Source: Clostridia bacterium
GTDB lineage: Bacteria > Bacillota > Clostridia > Christensenellales > Borkfalkiaceae
Direction: 5' to 3'
Assembly: GCA_014804995.1 (NCBI GenBank)
Contig: JAAUYS010000167.1
Location: forward strand, 1 to 42,216
DNA: 42,216 nucleotides
Shown: positions 1 to 8,550 of the stretch, one piece after another
Numbering within the stretch: the first letter of the stretch is position 1
Layout of the letters: every line of letters starts with the position of its first letter
Notes under the pieces: model-generated
Databases searched by the model: none
Told to the model about the DNA's origin: nothing
What the model saw: only the letters and a program-made list of their open reading frames with translations
Made by a program: the position numbers and the translations under genes

Positions 1-2
1 AG

Positions 3-185
3 AGGTCCTCTCTTGAGGATGCGAATAGTATTATTGAAAACGATAGGTACCCTGTGCGCTACCGTAAGCAGGCAATTAACCTGCTGTCCGCGCGGATAGA
101 GGCGTGGATACAGAAGGAGATAGATGATAGCTTTGTATCCTGGTTCCTTGGCTGGGACAGGGATTTTAGAGATAGCTTCATGTAA
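3..185 (+). CDS. C-terminal part of an unidentified protein, truncated at the window edge
   Basis: Open frame from base 3: RSSLEDANSIIENDRYPVRYRKQAINLLSARIEAWIQKEIDDSFVSWFLGWDRDFRDSFM*; not in the ORF track because the start is outside the window. Confidence 0.55.
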   Translation, partial: RSSLEDANSIIENDRYPVRYRKQAINLLSARIEAWIQKEIDDSFVSWFLGWDRDFRDSFM

Positions 186-206
186 AAACATAAAGGAGAT
201 TATTCT

Positions 207-653
207 ATGTTTAACTTAAATAACATGCGCTGCACCGATTTTGCAGTGAGAGGCATGGAACATCCAGCCAATTATTGCGGCGGCCAGATGGTGTATTTCT
301 GGTCTGCTGATATGAGCAGGCCGGAATTAGTGGCGCGGACGTGGTACTATCACGCCTTGCGCTTTGAGCCAGCGCAGGTTGCCTGCCGTCTGGAGATTAA
401 GCTGCCTGACGATGGCAGATATGGGGTTGGCCGTGGCAAGCACATTCTTGCGTCCAATACGGAGGCGTATGACAACGCCTTTATTATGGCGTTGTATGAC
501 GCCTTGCGGCCAGTGAATCAGCCAAGACGTTATATGACCATAGCCCAGGGGATTGCGGAGCTTATAAAGGCAATCTCGCGCGAAACTGGGCACAAATATT
601 TATTAACTTCCAACAGCCTTATCCCCGTTGTGATAAGGCGCAAGGACCAATAG
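207..653 (+). CDS. hypothetical early protein
   Basis: ORF with strong SD 'aaaggagattattctATG'. Confidence 0.75.
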   Translation: MFNLNNMRCTDFAVRGMEHPANYCGGQMVYFWSADMSRPELVARTWYYHALRFEPAQVACRLEIKLPDDGRYGVGRGKHILASNTEAYDNAFIMALYDALRPVNQPRRYMTIAQGIAELIKAISRETGHKYLLTSNSLIPVVIRRKDQ

Positions 654-669
654 CTGATAACCTATAACC

Positions 670-698
670 GGCGCTAGTATGTGTATCATGCTGGCGCC
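670..698 (+). other. intergenic RNA hairpin
   Basis: ggcgctagtatg(670-681)/catgctggcgcc(687-698), 10 Watson-Crick + 2 U.G pairs, 5-nt loop. Confidence 0.6.
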
Positions 699-715
699 AC
701 AATAAGAGGTAACAT

Positions 716-958
716 ATGAGACTGGAATTTCGTAGTAGGTTGACTGGCAAGGAGTTTCGGACAAATGTCAAGCCTCTTTCAATGGAGAGAGACGGCAACT
801 GGCGTACATGGAAGATGCCTGAAAGATTCTGCAAGCGCTTCTGGGGTAGTCGCTACCAGGGAATGAGATACCAGATAGACATTTTATGGGGAGTATTCTG
901 GTGCCCTTGTATAGTGGGCAAGGACTGGATAAGTTTCTATACAGGAGACTGTTGGTAG
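716..958 (+). CDS. hypothetical small Trp/Arg-rich protein
   Basis: 80-aa ORF, co-directional, SD 'aagaggtaacatATG'. Confidence 0.6.
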   Translation: MRLEFRSRLTGKEFRTNVKPLSMERDGNWRTWKMPERFCKRFWGSRYQGMRYQIDILWGVFWCPCIVGKDWISFYTGDCW

Positions 959-973
959 TTTTATAGTGTCTGA

Positions 974-1010
974 CAGACCATGTATAACTCATAATATTAT
1001 GCGTGGTCTG
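974..1010 (+). other. intergenic RNA hairpin
   Basis: cagaccatgtataa(974-987)/ttatgcgtggtctg(997-1010), 14 bp including 2 U.G, 9-nt loop. Confidence 0.6.
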
Positions 1011-1070
1011 GACTGGCATTGTAAATTCCAGGCAATTTTGCCATAATAATCTAACATTAGGAGATATATT

Positions 1071-1655
1071 ATGAACGTGCAGGATTTGGAAATCAGGATT
1101 GAGTATGACCAGTATGCTGAAAATCCCAGGGAAATGTTTGACAATTTGGGCAAGATAGTTTATCACAGTAACAGATATATGTTAGGTGATGAAGACATAT
1201 CTCCAGATGAATTTGAGATGCCGAAGGATGCTATTTATCTGCCGGTGTATGCGAACATTCACGGGAGCATAAGCCTGTCCGTGAGTGAGTATGCTGGCTC
1301 ATGGGATAGTGGCATGTCGGGGTACATTTATACCACGCCTGACAAGATAAGGGAGTTCTACGGCGACAACATCCCTTCAGAGTCTGACATAAAGGAGGCT
1401 CTCAAGGGTGAGATAGCGGAGTTCTCGGCATACTTGTCTGGGGAGGTTTATGGCTACAGGATTCTGGACAGGAGGACAGGTGAGGAGCTGGACTCTTGTT
1501 GGGGATTCTACGGCTACGACTACTGCAGGGAGTATGCCGAGGGAGAGGCGCAGGGAATAGTTGACAGCGCCAATCAGAGGGAGTATGATAGCGCCGTTCG
1601 CGAGTACTTGTATGCGAGAGAGAAGTACCAGGCTATTGCCAAAGAGATAGCCTAG
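1071..1655 (+). CDS. ArdA-like / 'DSCWGF(Y)G' phage-plasmid protein, possible antirestriction or DNA mimic
   Basis: Acidic 194-aa protein with IYTTPDKIREFYGDN...LSGEVYGYRI...ELDSCWGFYG pattern familiar from mobile-element proteins; strong SD. Confidence 0.5.
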   Translation: MNVQDLEIRIEYDQYAENPREMFDNLGKIVYHSNRYMLGDEDISPDEFEMPKDAIYLPVYANIHGSISLSVSEYAGSWDSGMSGYIYTTPDKIREFYGDNIPSESDIKEALKGEIAEFSAYLSGEVYGYRILDRRTGEELDSCWGFYGYDYCREYAEGEAQGIVDSANQREYDSAVREYLYAREKYQAIAKEIA

Positions 1656-1668
1656 TGTTATAAGAGGC

Positions 1669-1704
1669 ATAGGCAGGTCGGTATTGCCAGTGCTGGCCTG
1701 CTAT
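1669..1704 (+). other. intergenic RNA hairpin
   Basis: ataggcaggtcggtatt/agtgctggcctgctat, 16 pairs including 4 G.U and one bulged G. Confidence 0.5.
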
Positions 1705-1746
1705 AAAGATAATAGTAATAATTTATAAAAAGAAAAGGAGATTATT

Positions 1747-2703
1747 ATGGCGACTTATGTGAATTATGACGCGGGGAAGTTGTTTGCTGGGAAGGCGAGT
1801 GGCAATCTGATTGCTGGATATGACCAAGCTACAGAAGACGTGCCGCCATTGCGCAGGGACTACATCCCGCAGGAGTGGGTGGCGCGTGACCTGATTCCGC
1901 AGCTTATTAATTATAATGAGCCGATATGGATTTCAGGCCCTACGGGTTGTGGCAAGACTCTTGGTGTGAAGTGGGTGGCGGCCAGGCTCCGCTATCCCGT
2001 TTTTGAAATCACGGCCACGCCTGACATGTCCGCGTCTGACCTGTTCGGACATATCGGTCTGGAGAACGGCGAGACCGTCTGGGTTGACGGCGCGCTGGCT
2101 TGTGCGATGAAGCAAGGCGGCATATTCCTGCTGAATGAGATAGACTATTTGCAGCCCTCTCTTGCGGCTGGACTTAATACTGTCCTTGATGGCAGCCCAT
2201 TGCGGATACCAGATACAGGGGAGGTGATAGTTCCGGAGCCTGGGTTTAAGTTTATCGCCACGGCCAATACAAATGGCAATGGTGATATTTCTGGTCTGTA
2301 TGTGGGCACAAATGCGCAGAACATGGCGTTTGTGAATCGTTTTATTAATATCAGTGCAAGTTATGTCAATGAGAAACAGGAGATGGCATTTCTCATAAAG
2401 GCATATCCGAATCTTGACAAGACCATAATCTCGTATATGGTGAAGCTGGCTGGGCTTACACGAAAGGCATTGGCTGGAGAGAAAATCTCAAGCGACTATT
2501 CAGACATAACGCAGGAGCTGACCACTGCCATAAGCACGAGGTCGCTTATGCGCTGGGCGAAACAGATTGAGATATATAAGCCGCTTGCGAAAGCTGGCAT
2601 CAACGTGGTGGAGTACGCGCTTGAGAGGTCGGTGACGACAGACAGCGCGAGCATGTCGGTGTTGAAGGCGCTTTTGCAGAGGGTGGCGGGGAGTACGAAA
2701 TGA
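1747..2703 (+). CDS. MoxR/CobS-like AAA+ ATPase
   Basis: Walker A GPTGCGKT, Walker B-like IFLLNEID, sensor ATANTNGNGD; strong SD aaaaggagattattATG. Confidence 0.85.
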   Translation: MATYVNYDAGKLFAGKASGNLIAGYDQATEDVPPLRRDYIPQEWVARDLIPQLINYNEPIWISGPTGCGKTLGVKWVAARLRYPVFEITATPDMSASDLFGHIGLENGETVWVDGALACAMKQGGIFLLNEIDYLQPSLAAGLNTVLDGSPLRIPDTGEVIVPEPGFKFIATANTNGNGDISGLYVGTNAQNMAFVNRFINISASYVNEKQEMAFLIKAYPNLDKTIISYMVKLAGLTRKALAGEKISSDYSDITQELTTAISTRSLMRWAKQIEIYKPLAKAGINVVEYALERSVTTDSASMSVLKALLQRVAGSTK

Positions 2704-2834
2704 GATTTCATTCAAGAAGATTTACAAAGTTTTGCAAGACCACCCAGAAGGTGCATAAATGGGTGGAGATTGACGCCGACTACTGGTGGGATATTCATGC
2801 CGCATGGTGGCGTCTGGTATTTGTAGGTAAGTGA
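2700..2834 (+). CDS. Trp-rich basic miniprotein (44 aa), missed by the ORF track
   Basis: ATGA overlap with the upstream stop, SD 'ggggagtacgaaATG'; MRFHSRRFTKFCKTTQKVHKWVEIDADYWWDIHAAWWRLVFVGK*. Confidence 0.5.
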   Translation: MRFHSRRFTKFCKTTQKVHKWVEIDADYWWDIHAAWWRLVFVGK

Positions 2835-2861
2835 ACAATCTAACAGAATGGAGAAAAGAAA

Positions 2862-3881
2862 ATGGCGGACCAGAATGTTGTATCTAACGGTATTTTTGTT
2901 ATTCCTAATATTACTATTTGGACAGGCAAGGCCACGCTCAAGCGCGAGGAGTTGCCTGTTGACCCTGACAAGCTGCCCCCGGATGACGTGACCAAGAGTT
3001 TCGGTAGCAAGGCGATATATGACAAGGACAAGCTGCGTCCGTTCCTTGCTATAAAGTCCAGGATGCGGACGCTTATGATGAGCAAGTGCATGCCGTTCAT
3101 AGGTGGCTACATGTGTGGCGAGGACCAGCTTCAGGATGTGGAGGCTGGGCTTGATGCCTTGCGCAATGAGTTTTATAATGAGGTAACAAAACTGGAGGGA
3201 GAATATCAGGCCGTTTGTGATGAGTGGCTTGATGAGCATAAGGACTGGGCGCATATAATGCAGCCTGCCATGCCCAGTCCGCATGAGATAGGGAGCAGGT
3301 TTGTCTTTGGCTGGGACACTGTGAGAATCTCGCCAGTGGGAGATGCGACAGAGAAAAAACTGGACTCTCTCGTTGACGAGTCGGTGGCGAATATGGCGGA
3401 GGAGATTGCCGCCACGCGGGAGAGTGTCTATTCAAAGACCAGTAGCAAGAATACGGTGAAACCTCTTGAGCGTCTTATAGAAAGGTGCAAGGCGCTGACG
3501 TTCATGGGCAGTCCGCACCTGGCGAAACTTGCGGACGTGCTAACGGCGCTAACGACCCTGCCGAGCAGGGAGACTATCAACGCGGCGCTTGCGCCATTGG
3601 CTACGTCGGAGGGGTTGCAGTCATTTGTTGATAGTTTATCTGGCAATGAGTCAGGTCTTGAGGTGTGGAACAAGGCGGTGAGTCTCGCGCCACAGGATAG
3701 TGAGCCTGACAGTATTATATCTGAAGCGGAGCAGTTACTGTCAGGCACTGATGAGGAAGGAGTGCTAGAAGCCGAGCCTGTACCCGAGCCGGTCAAACCC
3801 GAGTCAGTCATTCCAATGGCGCCAGATGATGACAAGAAAGATGGTGATGGGGTATTTCTTGACTCATTCGGTTTATTCTAA
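2862..3881 (+). CDS. DUF3150-like protein
   Basis: NITIWTGKATLKREEL...SKAIYDKDKLRPFLAIKSRM...CMPFIGGY resembles DUF3150; position between AAA+ and VWA genes typical of that family. Confidence 0.65.
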   Translation: MADQNVVSNGIFVIPNITIWTGKATLKREELPVDPDKLPPDDVTKSFGSKAIYDKDKLRPFLAIKSRMRTLMMSKCMPFIGGYMCGEDQLQDVEAGLDALRNEFYNEVTKLEGEYQAVCDEWLDEHKDWAHIMQPAMPSPHEIGSRFVFGWDTVRISPVGDATEKKLDSLVDESVANMAEEIAATRESVYSKTSSKNTVKPLERLIERCKALTFMGSPHLAKLADVLTALTTLPSRETINAALAPLATSEGLQSFVDSLSGNESGLEVWNKAVSLAPQDSEPDSIISEAEQLLSGTDEEGVLEAEPVPEPVKPESVIPMAPDDDKKDGDGVFLDSFGLF

Positions 3882-3890
3882 TAACTAATA

Positions 3891-3912
3891 GGGCATGGGG
3901 AAACCCATGCCC
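3891..3912 (+). other. GNRA-tetraloop hairpin copy 1
   Basis: gggcatggg-gaaa-cccatgccc: perfect 9-bp stem with GAAA loop. Confidence 0.7.
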
Positions 3913-3931
3913 ATAAATAAAGGAGAGTGTT

Positions 3932-5584
3932 ATGAAGGTTAGTGAGATTACAATGCTTACAAAGGCGTTGAGTGAAAAGAAAAATGTCCGTGCCATGTTG
4001 TCGTTTGATGGCAGGGCATATGCCGGTTTCAAGAGCGGAAAATATACAATCCATATCCCTGTACCGGATGACAATTCCCATAGTCAACTGGTTCATGGAT
4101 ATATTGACCATGAGACAGGGCATGTGAAGTGGACAGACTTTGATAAATTACAGGAATTATATAGAGATGAGCATACGCTTGCCAATATCTATGAGGATGA
4201 GATGGTGGAGCGCAAGATGGGAGAGATTTTCCCCGGGTGCAGGGAGAATCTGGAAGCTCTTGCGAAAAGCGTATTTGACTGCAAGATGCCGGTATACATA
4301 AAAGATACTGTAAAAAAATACAAAAGAAACCCGCGTATGGATATTATAGAAATTGTTGATTATGCTCTTTTATATATCAGACGGGCGCGTCTGGTGAAAG
4401 AGTTTCAGAGCCATGCCAATGCCATGAGAAAGGTTTTGTATGCGATATTCAAAGGCGAACGCAAGGAGCTTGACGAGCTTCTGGATGCGTCATGTGATTG
4501 CACAGAGGATAGTGTGCGTTGTGCCAGGGAGCTTTACGCTTTGATTTGTATGCGTTTTAATGAGGATGTTGCCCAGAATAATTCCCAGCAGAATACTGGA
4601 GAGGACGGCAATCAGGATAGTGATAACCAGGGAGATTCTGGGGAGAGTGGCGGCGCATCGGGAGAGACTGATAGTACTGGTGACAGTGAGCTGGATGAGG
4701 CATTGAACGAGGCGCAAGGTGAGGAACAACCAGGGTATGGTTTGGGAATTTTCTCAAGTGATATTGGCAACGCGTTGAGCAATAGGTTTTCAGAAGAATT
4801 GAAAACGTATGATACTGAGAAAAAAATGGAGATTGAGGAGTTCAATATAGGGAAGAATGATGAGTATAATGATTATTTAAAATGTGATTGGACTAGACAG
4901 AGTTCTGTAAAAGTCATAACGAATATGGCCGCAAGAATGGGGAGGACTCTTATGCCTCTCTTGCAGCATCATTCATATAGGCCAGCGCGTCCTGATTATG
5001 CTGGGACAAGTATTGCCAAAAGAAGATTATATAAAGTCAGGACTGGAAGCGCGGATGTCTTTATGACAAAGGGTGTGCAGCGGGATGTGAATGTTGAGCT
5101 GAAGATACTTTGTGATACATCCGGCTCAATGGATGGAGAACGGATTAAGATAGTGGCGCGGAGTCTGCTTGCGATATATCATGCGCTCAATGGTAGGCGT
5201 GGTATAGATATGCATGTGGCATATTTTGATGATGCGTATAAACCCGCTGATGACAGGGATTTAAGGAACTATGTGACAGCGGATGCTGAAGGTGGGACAT
5301 GCCTTGGCATGGCTATTGGAAGGATATTACAGGAGTACAAGACGGACAAGCGCAGGGTTCTCTTTGTGTTCACAGATGGGGAAACATGTGACAAGGGTAC
5401 TGCGCTGGACATGATAAAGAGTGCGGCGCGTAAGGGAGTGGAGTTATATGGCATAGGCATATGCACGGACATTCTTGATGATTATGATGGGCTTGTGCAT
5501 GAGAATGTGTATGAGCTTGACAAGGTGCCTGGCGTGCTTCAGAAGATGTTGCGCGAGGCGTTATTAAATAAAAAGGCGGCATAA
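3932..5584 (+). CDS. CobT-like von Willebrand A (VWA) domain protein
   Basis: MIDAS-type LKILCDTSGSMDGERIKIVARSLLAIYHAL, acidic low-complexity linker; N-terminal HGYIDHETGHVKW metalloprotease-like segment. Confidence 0.82.
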   Translation: MKVSEITMLTKALSEKKNVRAMLSFDGRAYAGFKSGKYTIHIPVPDDNSHSQLVHGYIDHETGHVKWTDFDKLQELYRDEHTLANIYEDEMVERKMGEIFPGCRENLEALAKSVFDCKMPVYIKDTVKKYKRNPRMDIIEIVDYALLYIRRARLVKEFQSHANAMRKVLYAIFKGERKELDELLDASCDCTEDSVRCARELYALICMRFNEDVAQNNSQQNTGEDGNQDSDNQGDSGESGGASGETDSTGDSELDEALNEAQGEEQPGYGLGIFSSDIGNALSNRFSEELKTYDTEKKMEIEEFNIGKNDEYNDYLKCDWTRQSSVKVITNMAARMGRTLMPLLQHHSYRPARPDYAGTSIAKRRLYKVRTGSADVFMTKGVQRDVNVELKILCDTSGSMDGERIKIVARSLLAIYHALNGRRGIDMHVAYFDDAYKPADDRDLRNYVTADAEGGTCLGMAIGRILQEYKTDKRRVLFVFTDGETCDKGTALDMIKSAARKGVELYGIGICTDILDDYDGLVHENVYELDKVPGVLQKMLREALLNKKAA

Positions 5585-5586
5585 GT

Positions 5587-5781
5587 ATGGAACAGGTGAG
5601 ACTTTTATGCAGGGTGGACAAGGTTGCGTATGAGGCAAGACGCAATCCGAAAGTGAAAGAGGCGGCGGTGAATTATATAAGGCTTGTCATGGACAGGTTT
5701 GGCAAGGCGTGGCCATATATGGAGGGTGTATGCGCATGTTACCTTGATGAGCTTATTGACTTGCCAGAGGATTTGGGATAA
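5587..5781 (+). CDS. hypothetical small protein
   Basis: 64-aa ORF immediately following the VWA gene. Confidence 0.5.
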   Translation: MEQVRLLCRVDKVAYEARRNPKVKEAAVNYIRLVMDRFGKAWPYMEGVCACYLDELIDLPEDLG

Positions 5782-5788
5782 TAAAAAC

Positions 5789-5818
5789 TTATGGGCATGG
5801 GGAAACCTGTGCCCATGA
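5789..5818 (+). other. GNRA-tetraloop hairpin copy 2
   Basis: ttatgggcatggg-gaaa-cctgtgcccatga; core 20/22 identical to copy 1, both substitutions retain pairing as G.U. Confidence 0.7.
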
Positions 5819-5846
5819 TATAATAACATTTAATAAGGAGATTGTC

Positions 5847-6395
5847 ATGTCAGAGTACAATGTTGAGAAGCCAAAGAAGATTGCCCAGTCTATCAGTCCA
5901 GAGGAGATGGCGGCGATGGAGCCGATTGACAAGCTGGTGCAGGTAGTTGTGCCAAGGCTTATTGACAAGGTGAATGAGTTGACATGGGAGAACGGGAAAC
6001 TCAAGCATGATTTCGCGGAGCTTGAGGCCAGTCTTAAGTCACGCATTGACGCGCTGGACCTGTCACTTACCAAAGCCAAGGCGGACATTGAGGCGATAAG
6101 CAGGGAAGACAAGGGAGAGAGCAGGCCTGTTGAGAAAAAGACAAAGACGCGTAAGGCTGTGAAAGACAAGCCGACATATGTGCCCGAGGCGCAGTACGCT
6201 GTTTATGATTCCGAAACTGATACATGGCAGCCGAGGGAGATTGACGGCAAGAAAATCACGGGTGCGTTGATAGACACGGTGAAACATTTGAATGGCGGAG
6301 CCAGCGAAGTCTATAGTCAGGAGCTGATAGACTATATAAACGGCCTTGATGATGAGATTGTGGCGGCCATTAAGGATAGGTTTCCCACGGCATAG
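5847..6395 (+). CDS. hypothetical protein, coiled-coil region
   Basis: ORF with SD aaggagattgtcATG. Confidence 0.7.
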   Translation: MSEYNVEKPKKIAQSISPEEMAAMEPIDKLVQVVVPRLIDKVNELTWENGKLKHDFAELEASLKSRIDALDLSLTKAKADIEAISREDKGESRPVEKKTKTRKAVKDKPTYVPEAQYAVYDSETDTWQPREIDGKKITGALIDTVKHLNGGASEVYSQELIDYINGLDDEIVAAIKDRFPTA

Positions 6396-6408
6396 ATAGG
6401 AGGAAGAT

Positions 6409-6741
6409 ATGACAAGATATGCAAGTTCCGATGATTACTATGGCTTTATGAAAGATAGGGCTATAGATATATACAGGACTCTTGGTAATGGAGATGAGCT
6501 TGCTGGAGAGAGCATACTCATAAACCTGTGTTCATTCCTGCGGGTTGCGAGGATGAAACATAGGTCCATTGACCAGAATAGAACCCAGCTTATGAATGAC
6601 TTTCTGGAAGAAGTGGAGGAACTTAAGGGAGCCCTTGAGGGAACGCATGAACATGATTTTCCATCGGAGCTTATGGACTGCATGACAGTGCTGGTCCGGT
6701 TGTGGAATTATGAGTATGTAAATCAGGTATGTGAGAAATAG
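6409..6741 (+). CDS. hypothetical protein
   Basis: ORF with SD aggaggaagatATG. Confidence 0.65.
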   Translation: MTRYASSDDYYGFMKDRAIDIYRTLGNGDELAGESILINLCSFLRVARMKHRSIDQNRTQLMNDFLEEVEELKGALEGTHEHDFPSELMDCMTVLVRLWNYEYVNQVCEK

Positions 6742-6751
6742 GAGGTGCGAT

Positions 6752-7006
6752 ATGGGGACTGCCGCGTTTACGCATAAATTGTTACAGGAGAATTTACGCC
6801 AGAAAGAAATGGACTATGAGAGGCATAAGGCTGTGAAGCTGTTTGCCGACAAGTTGGCGGAGGCGAGGGAGAGGGATTCAAAAGAGTTGGCCGAAGCGTT
6901 GCGGGTGTGCGCGCCAGAGGACATGATGAAGCTCCTGCTCAATAAGTTGCGGGATGTGGGTTATAAAGAGGCGGTGGAGATGTATGAGTGTCGTATTATC
7001 TCCTAG
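6752..7006 (+). CDS. hypothetical protein
   Basis: ORF; start moved from 6731 to 6752 to fit SD aggaggtgcgatATG. Confidence 0.6.
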   Translation: MGTAAFTHKLLQENLRQKEMDYERHKAVKLFADKLAEARERDSKELAEALRVCAPEDMMKLLLNKLRDVGYKEAVEMYECRIIS

Positions 7007-7676
7007 TAACTTACAGACATTCAGGCAGTGTCCGAGGCAGTTTTATGGGAAGACGGTGACGCGTCAAATTGTCTGGAAGCCGACAAAACAAAAGACCAGA
7101 GGTACCCAGATGCACACGCTTATGGAGCGCGCCATGCGGATGGGCTGGTCTGATGATATAAGCGGCCAGTTTGACAACCAGGTTGACATAATGATGGCGA
7201 AGGACACTGTGGACTTTGTTGTGGGGATGCGCAAGACAGGATGGGACTTGCGCATTGAGCATGAGATGTGCGTTGATGGGAAGTGCAATCCCTGTGGCTG
7301 GTGGGATGAGGCGGCGGCCTTGCGAGCCAAGGCGGATGTCGTGCTTGTGCCGGAGGATGCGTATGACTGTCTGTTTATAGGGGACATAAAGACTGGGAAG
7401 AAATATGATAATGACCATTTCCAGTTACGGGTTGAGGCTTTGCTTGGGCATATAATCTATGGCGTGAAAGAGGTGGCGTATTACTACTGGTATATAGACA
7501 GTGGTGATATAGATTATGCCAGCATAGATTTTTCAAGGGGACTGGCGGATGTTCAGGACGTTCTTGATACTATCAGGGACTGTCGGCAGAGCATAAAGAA
7601 TAATTATTTTCCGCCTACCAATAATGTTTTTTGTAAATGGTGCGAATGGTACAAGAAAAAGGAGTGTGGGTTATGA
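6984..7676 (+). CDS. PD-(D/E)XK nuclease (RecB/Cas4-like)
   Basis: LSPSNLQTFRQCPRQFYGK...CLFIGDIKTGK...FQLRVEALL; C-terminal FCKWCEWYKKKECGL Cys motif; start moved to 6984 (SD ggtggaga). Confidence 0.75.
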   Translation: MSVVLSPSNLQTFRQCPRQFYGKTVTRQIVWKPTKQKTRGTQMHTLMERAMRMGWSDDISGQFDNQVDIMMAKDTVDFVVGMRKTGWDLRIEHEMCVDGKCNPCGWWDEAAALRAKADVVLVPEDAYDCLFIGDIKTGKKYDNDHFQLRVEALLGHIIYGVKEVAYYYWYIDSGDIDYASIDFSRGLADVQDVLDTIRDCRQSIKNNYFPPTNNVFCKWCEWYKKKECGL

Positions 7677-7888
7677 ATATTACAGGAAGAGTACAAGAAG
7701 TAGAATTGGAAAGAGAAAATAGATGTCCTTTTTGTGAATGTCTTTATGCTACTATTCTTCCTACAGAATATGGTTGGGTAGTACAGTGCGATAGTTGTCA
7801 AGCTGCTGGGCCACTTTCTTCTAATGCAAAAGAGGCTTGGGAGAGATGGAATAAACGGAAAAGGAGGAAGATGGATTATGACGCATGA
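7673..7888 (+). CDS. Lar-like zinc-ribbon (restriction alleviation-type) protein
   Basis: CPFCE...VQCDSCQAAGPLSSNAKEAWERWNKRKRR. Confidence 0.6.
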   Translation: MNITGRVQEVELERENRCPFCECLYATILPTEYGWVVQCDSCQAAGPLSSNAKEAWERWNKRKRRKMDYDA

Positions 7889-7985
7889 GTTATTCTGGGT
7901 GGCTGTGACTTCAGGATTCGCCGCTGGTGTTACTGTCCTTGTATTCTGGATGTTCGTACACTGGATAATAGACAGGTTCTTTTGA
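7878..7985 (+). CDS. single-pass membrane miniprotein (35 aa)
   Basis: MTHELFWVAVTSGFAAGVTVLVFWMFVHWIIDRFF*, SD aaggaggaag; too short for the ORF track. Confidence 0.5.
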   Translation: MTHELFWVAVTSGFAAGVTVLVFWMFVHWIIDRFF

Positions 7986-7997
7986 TGGAGATTACTA

Positions 7998-8234
7998 ATG
8001 CGGGTTATTGAGTTCCTTGCTAAAGACTTACAGATATTTGTTCCTTATGAATCTATCACCGATGTTGAGAAAAGAAAGGTTACAGGTCTTTTCTTTCAGA
8101 ATAAATGGGTTGTAAAAATATTTGTTGGTCTTATGGTCATAGCTTCATTAAGTTTCACTGATGAGGCTGAAGCGGATGACCTGTATTGCAAACTGAAGAA
8201 GGATATGGAGAATTATGACAACACCGGAAGGTAA
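7998..8234 (+). CDS. hypothetical protein with hydrophobic segment
   Basis: 78-aa ORF, co-directional. Confidence 0.5.
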   Translation: MRVIEFLAKDLQIFVPYESITDVEKRKVTGLFFQNKWVVKIFVGLMVIASLSFTDEAEADDLYCKLKKDMENYDNTGR

Positions 8235-8550
8235 GATAAAGACGAAAGTTAAAGCGATACTTGAAAGTCTGGGAGATAAATGCTGGTACTTCATGCCTGT
8301 GCAAAGAGGGCTTGGATGCAAGAGAGGTGTGCCGGACTTTATAGTATGCGCTGGCGGGTTGTTTGTCGGTGTGGAGACCAAGGCGGGTAATAACAAGAGG
8401 ACGACAATCCAGAAATATGTTGGGGACAGGATAGAACTTGCCGGAGGCGCAGTGATAGTGGTGAATGAGGATACTCTGGACGCCTTTGAACAGGCCATGC
8501 AGGTGTGGGTGAGCGATGAGAGTGATGGAGAATCTTGTTCTATATCCTGA
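8215..8550 (+). CDS. VRR-NUC domain nuclease
   Basis: GLGCKRGVPDFIVCAGGLFVGVETKAGNNKRTTIQK; adjacent to SNF2 helicase as in many phages. Confidence 0.8.
   Translation: MTTPEGKIKTKVKAILESLGDKCWYFMPVQRGLGCKRGVPDFIVCAGGLFVGVETKAGNNKRTTIQKYVGDRIELAGGAVIVVNEDTLDAFEQAMQVWVSDESDGESCSIS

Noticed and set aside
2712-3435. - strand ORFs opposite the DUF3150-like gene
   Set aside because: Opposite to a well-supported + strand CDS with SD; no independent signal.
1747-5584. Cobalamin (cobaltochelatase CobS/CobT) biosynthesis function
   Set aside because: Only the AAA+ and VWA-type components are present, with DUF3150 and no CobN or other pathway genes; treated as a remodeling module instead.
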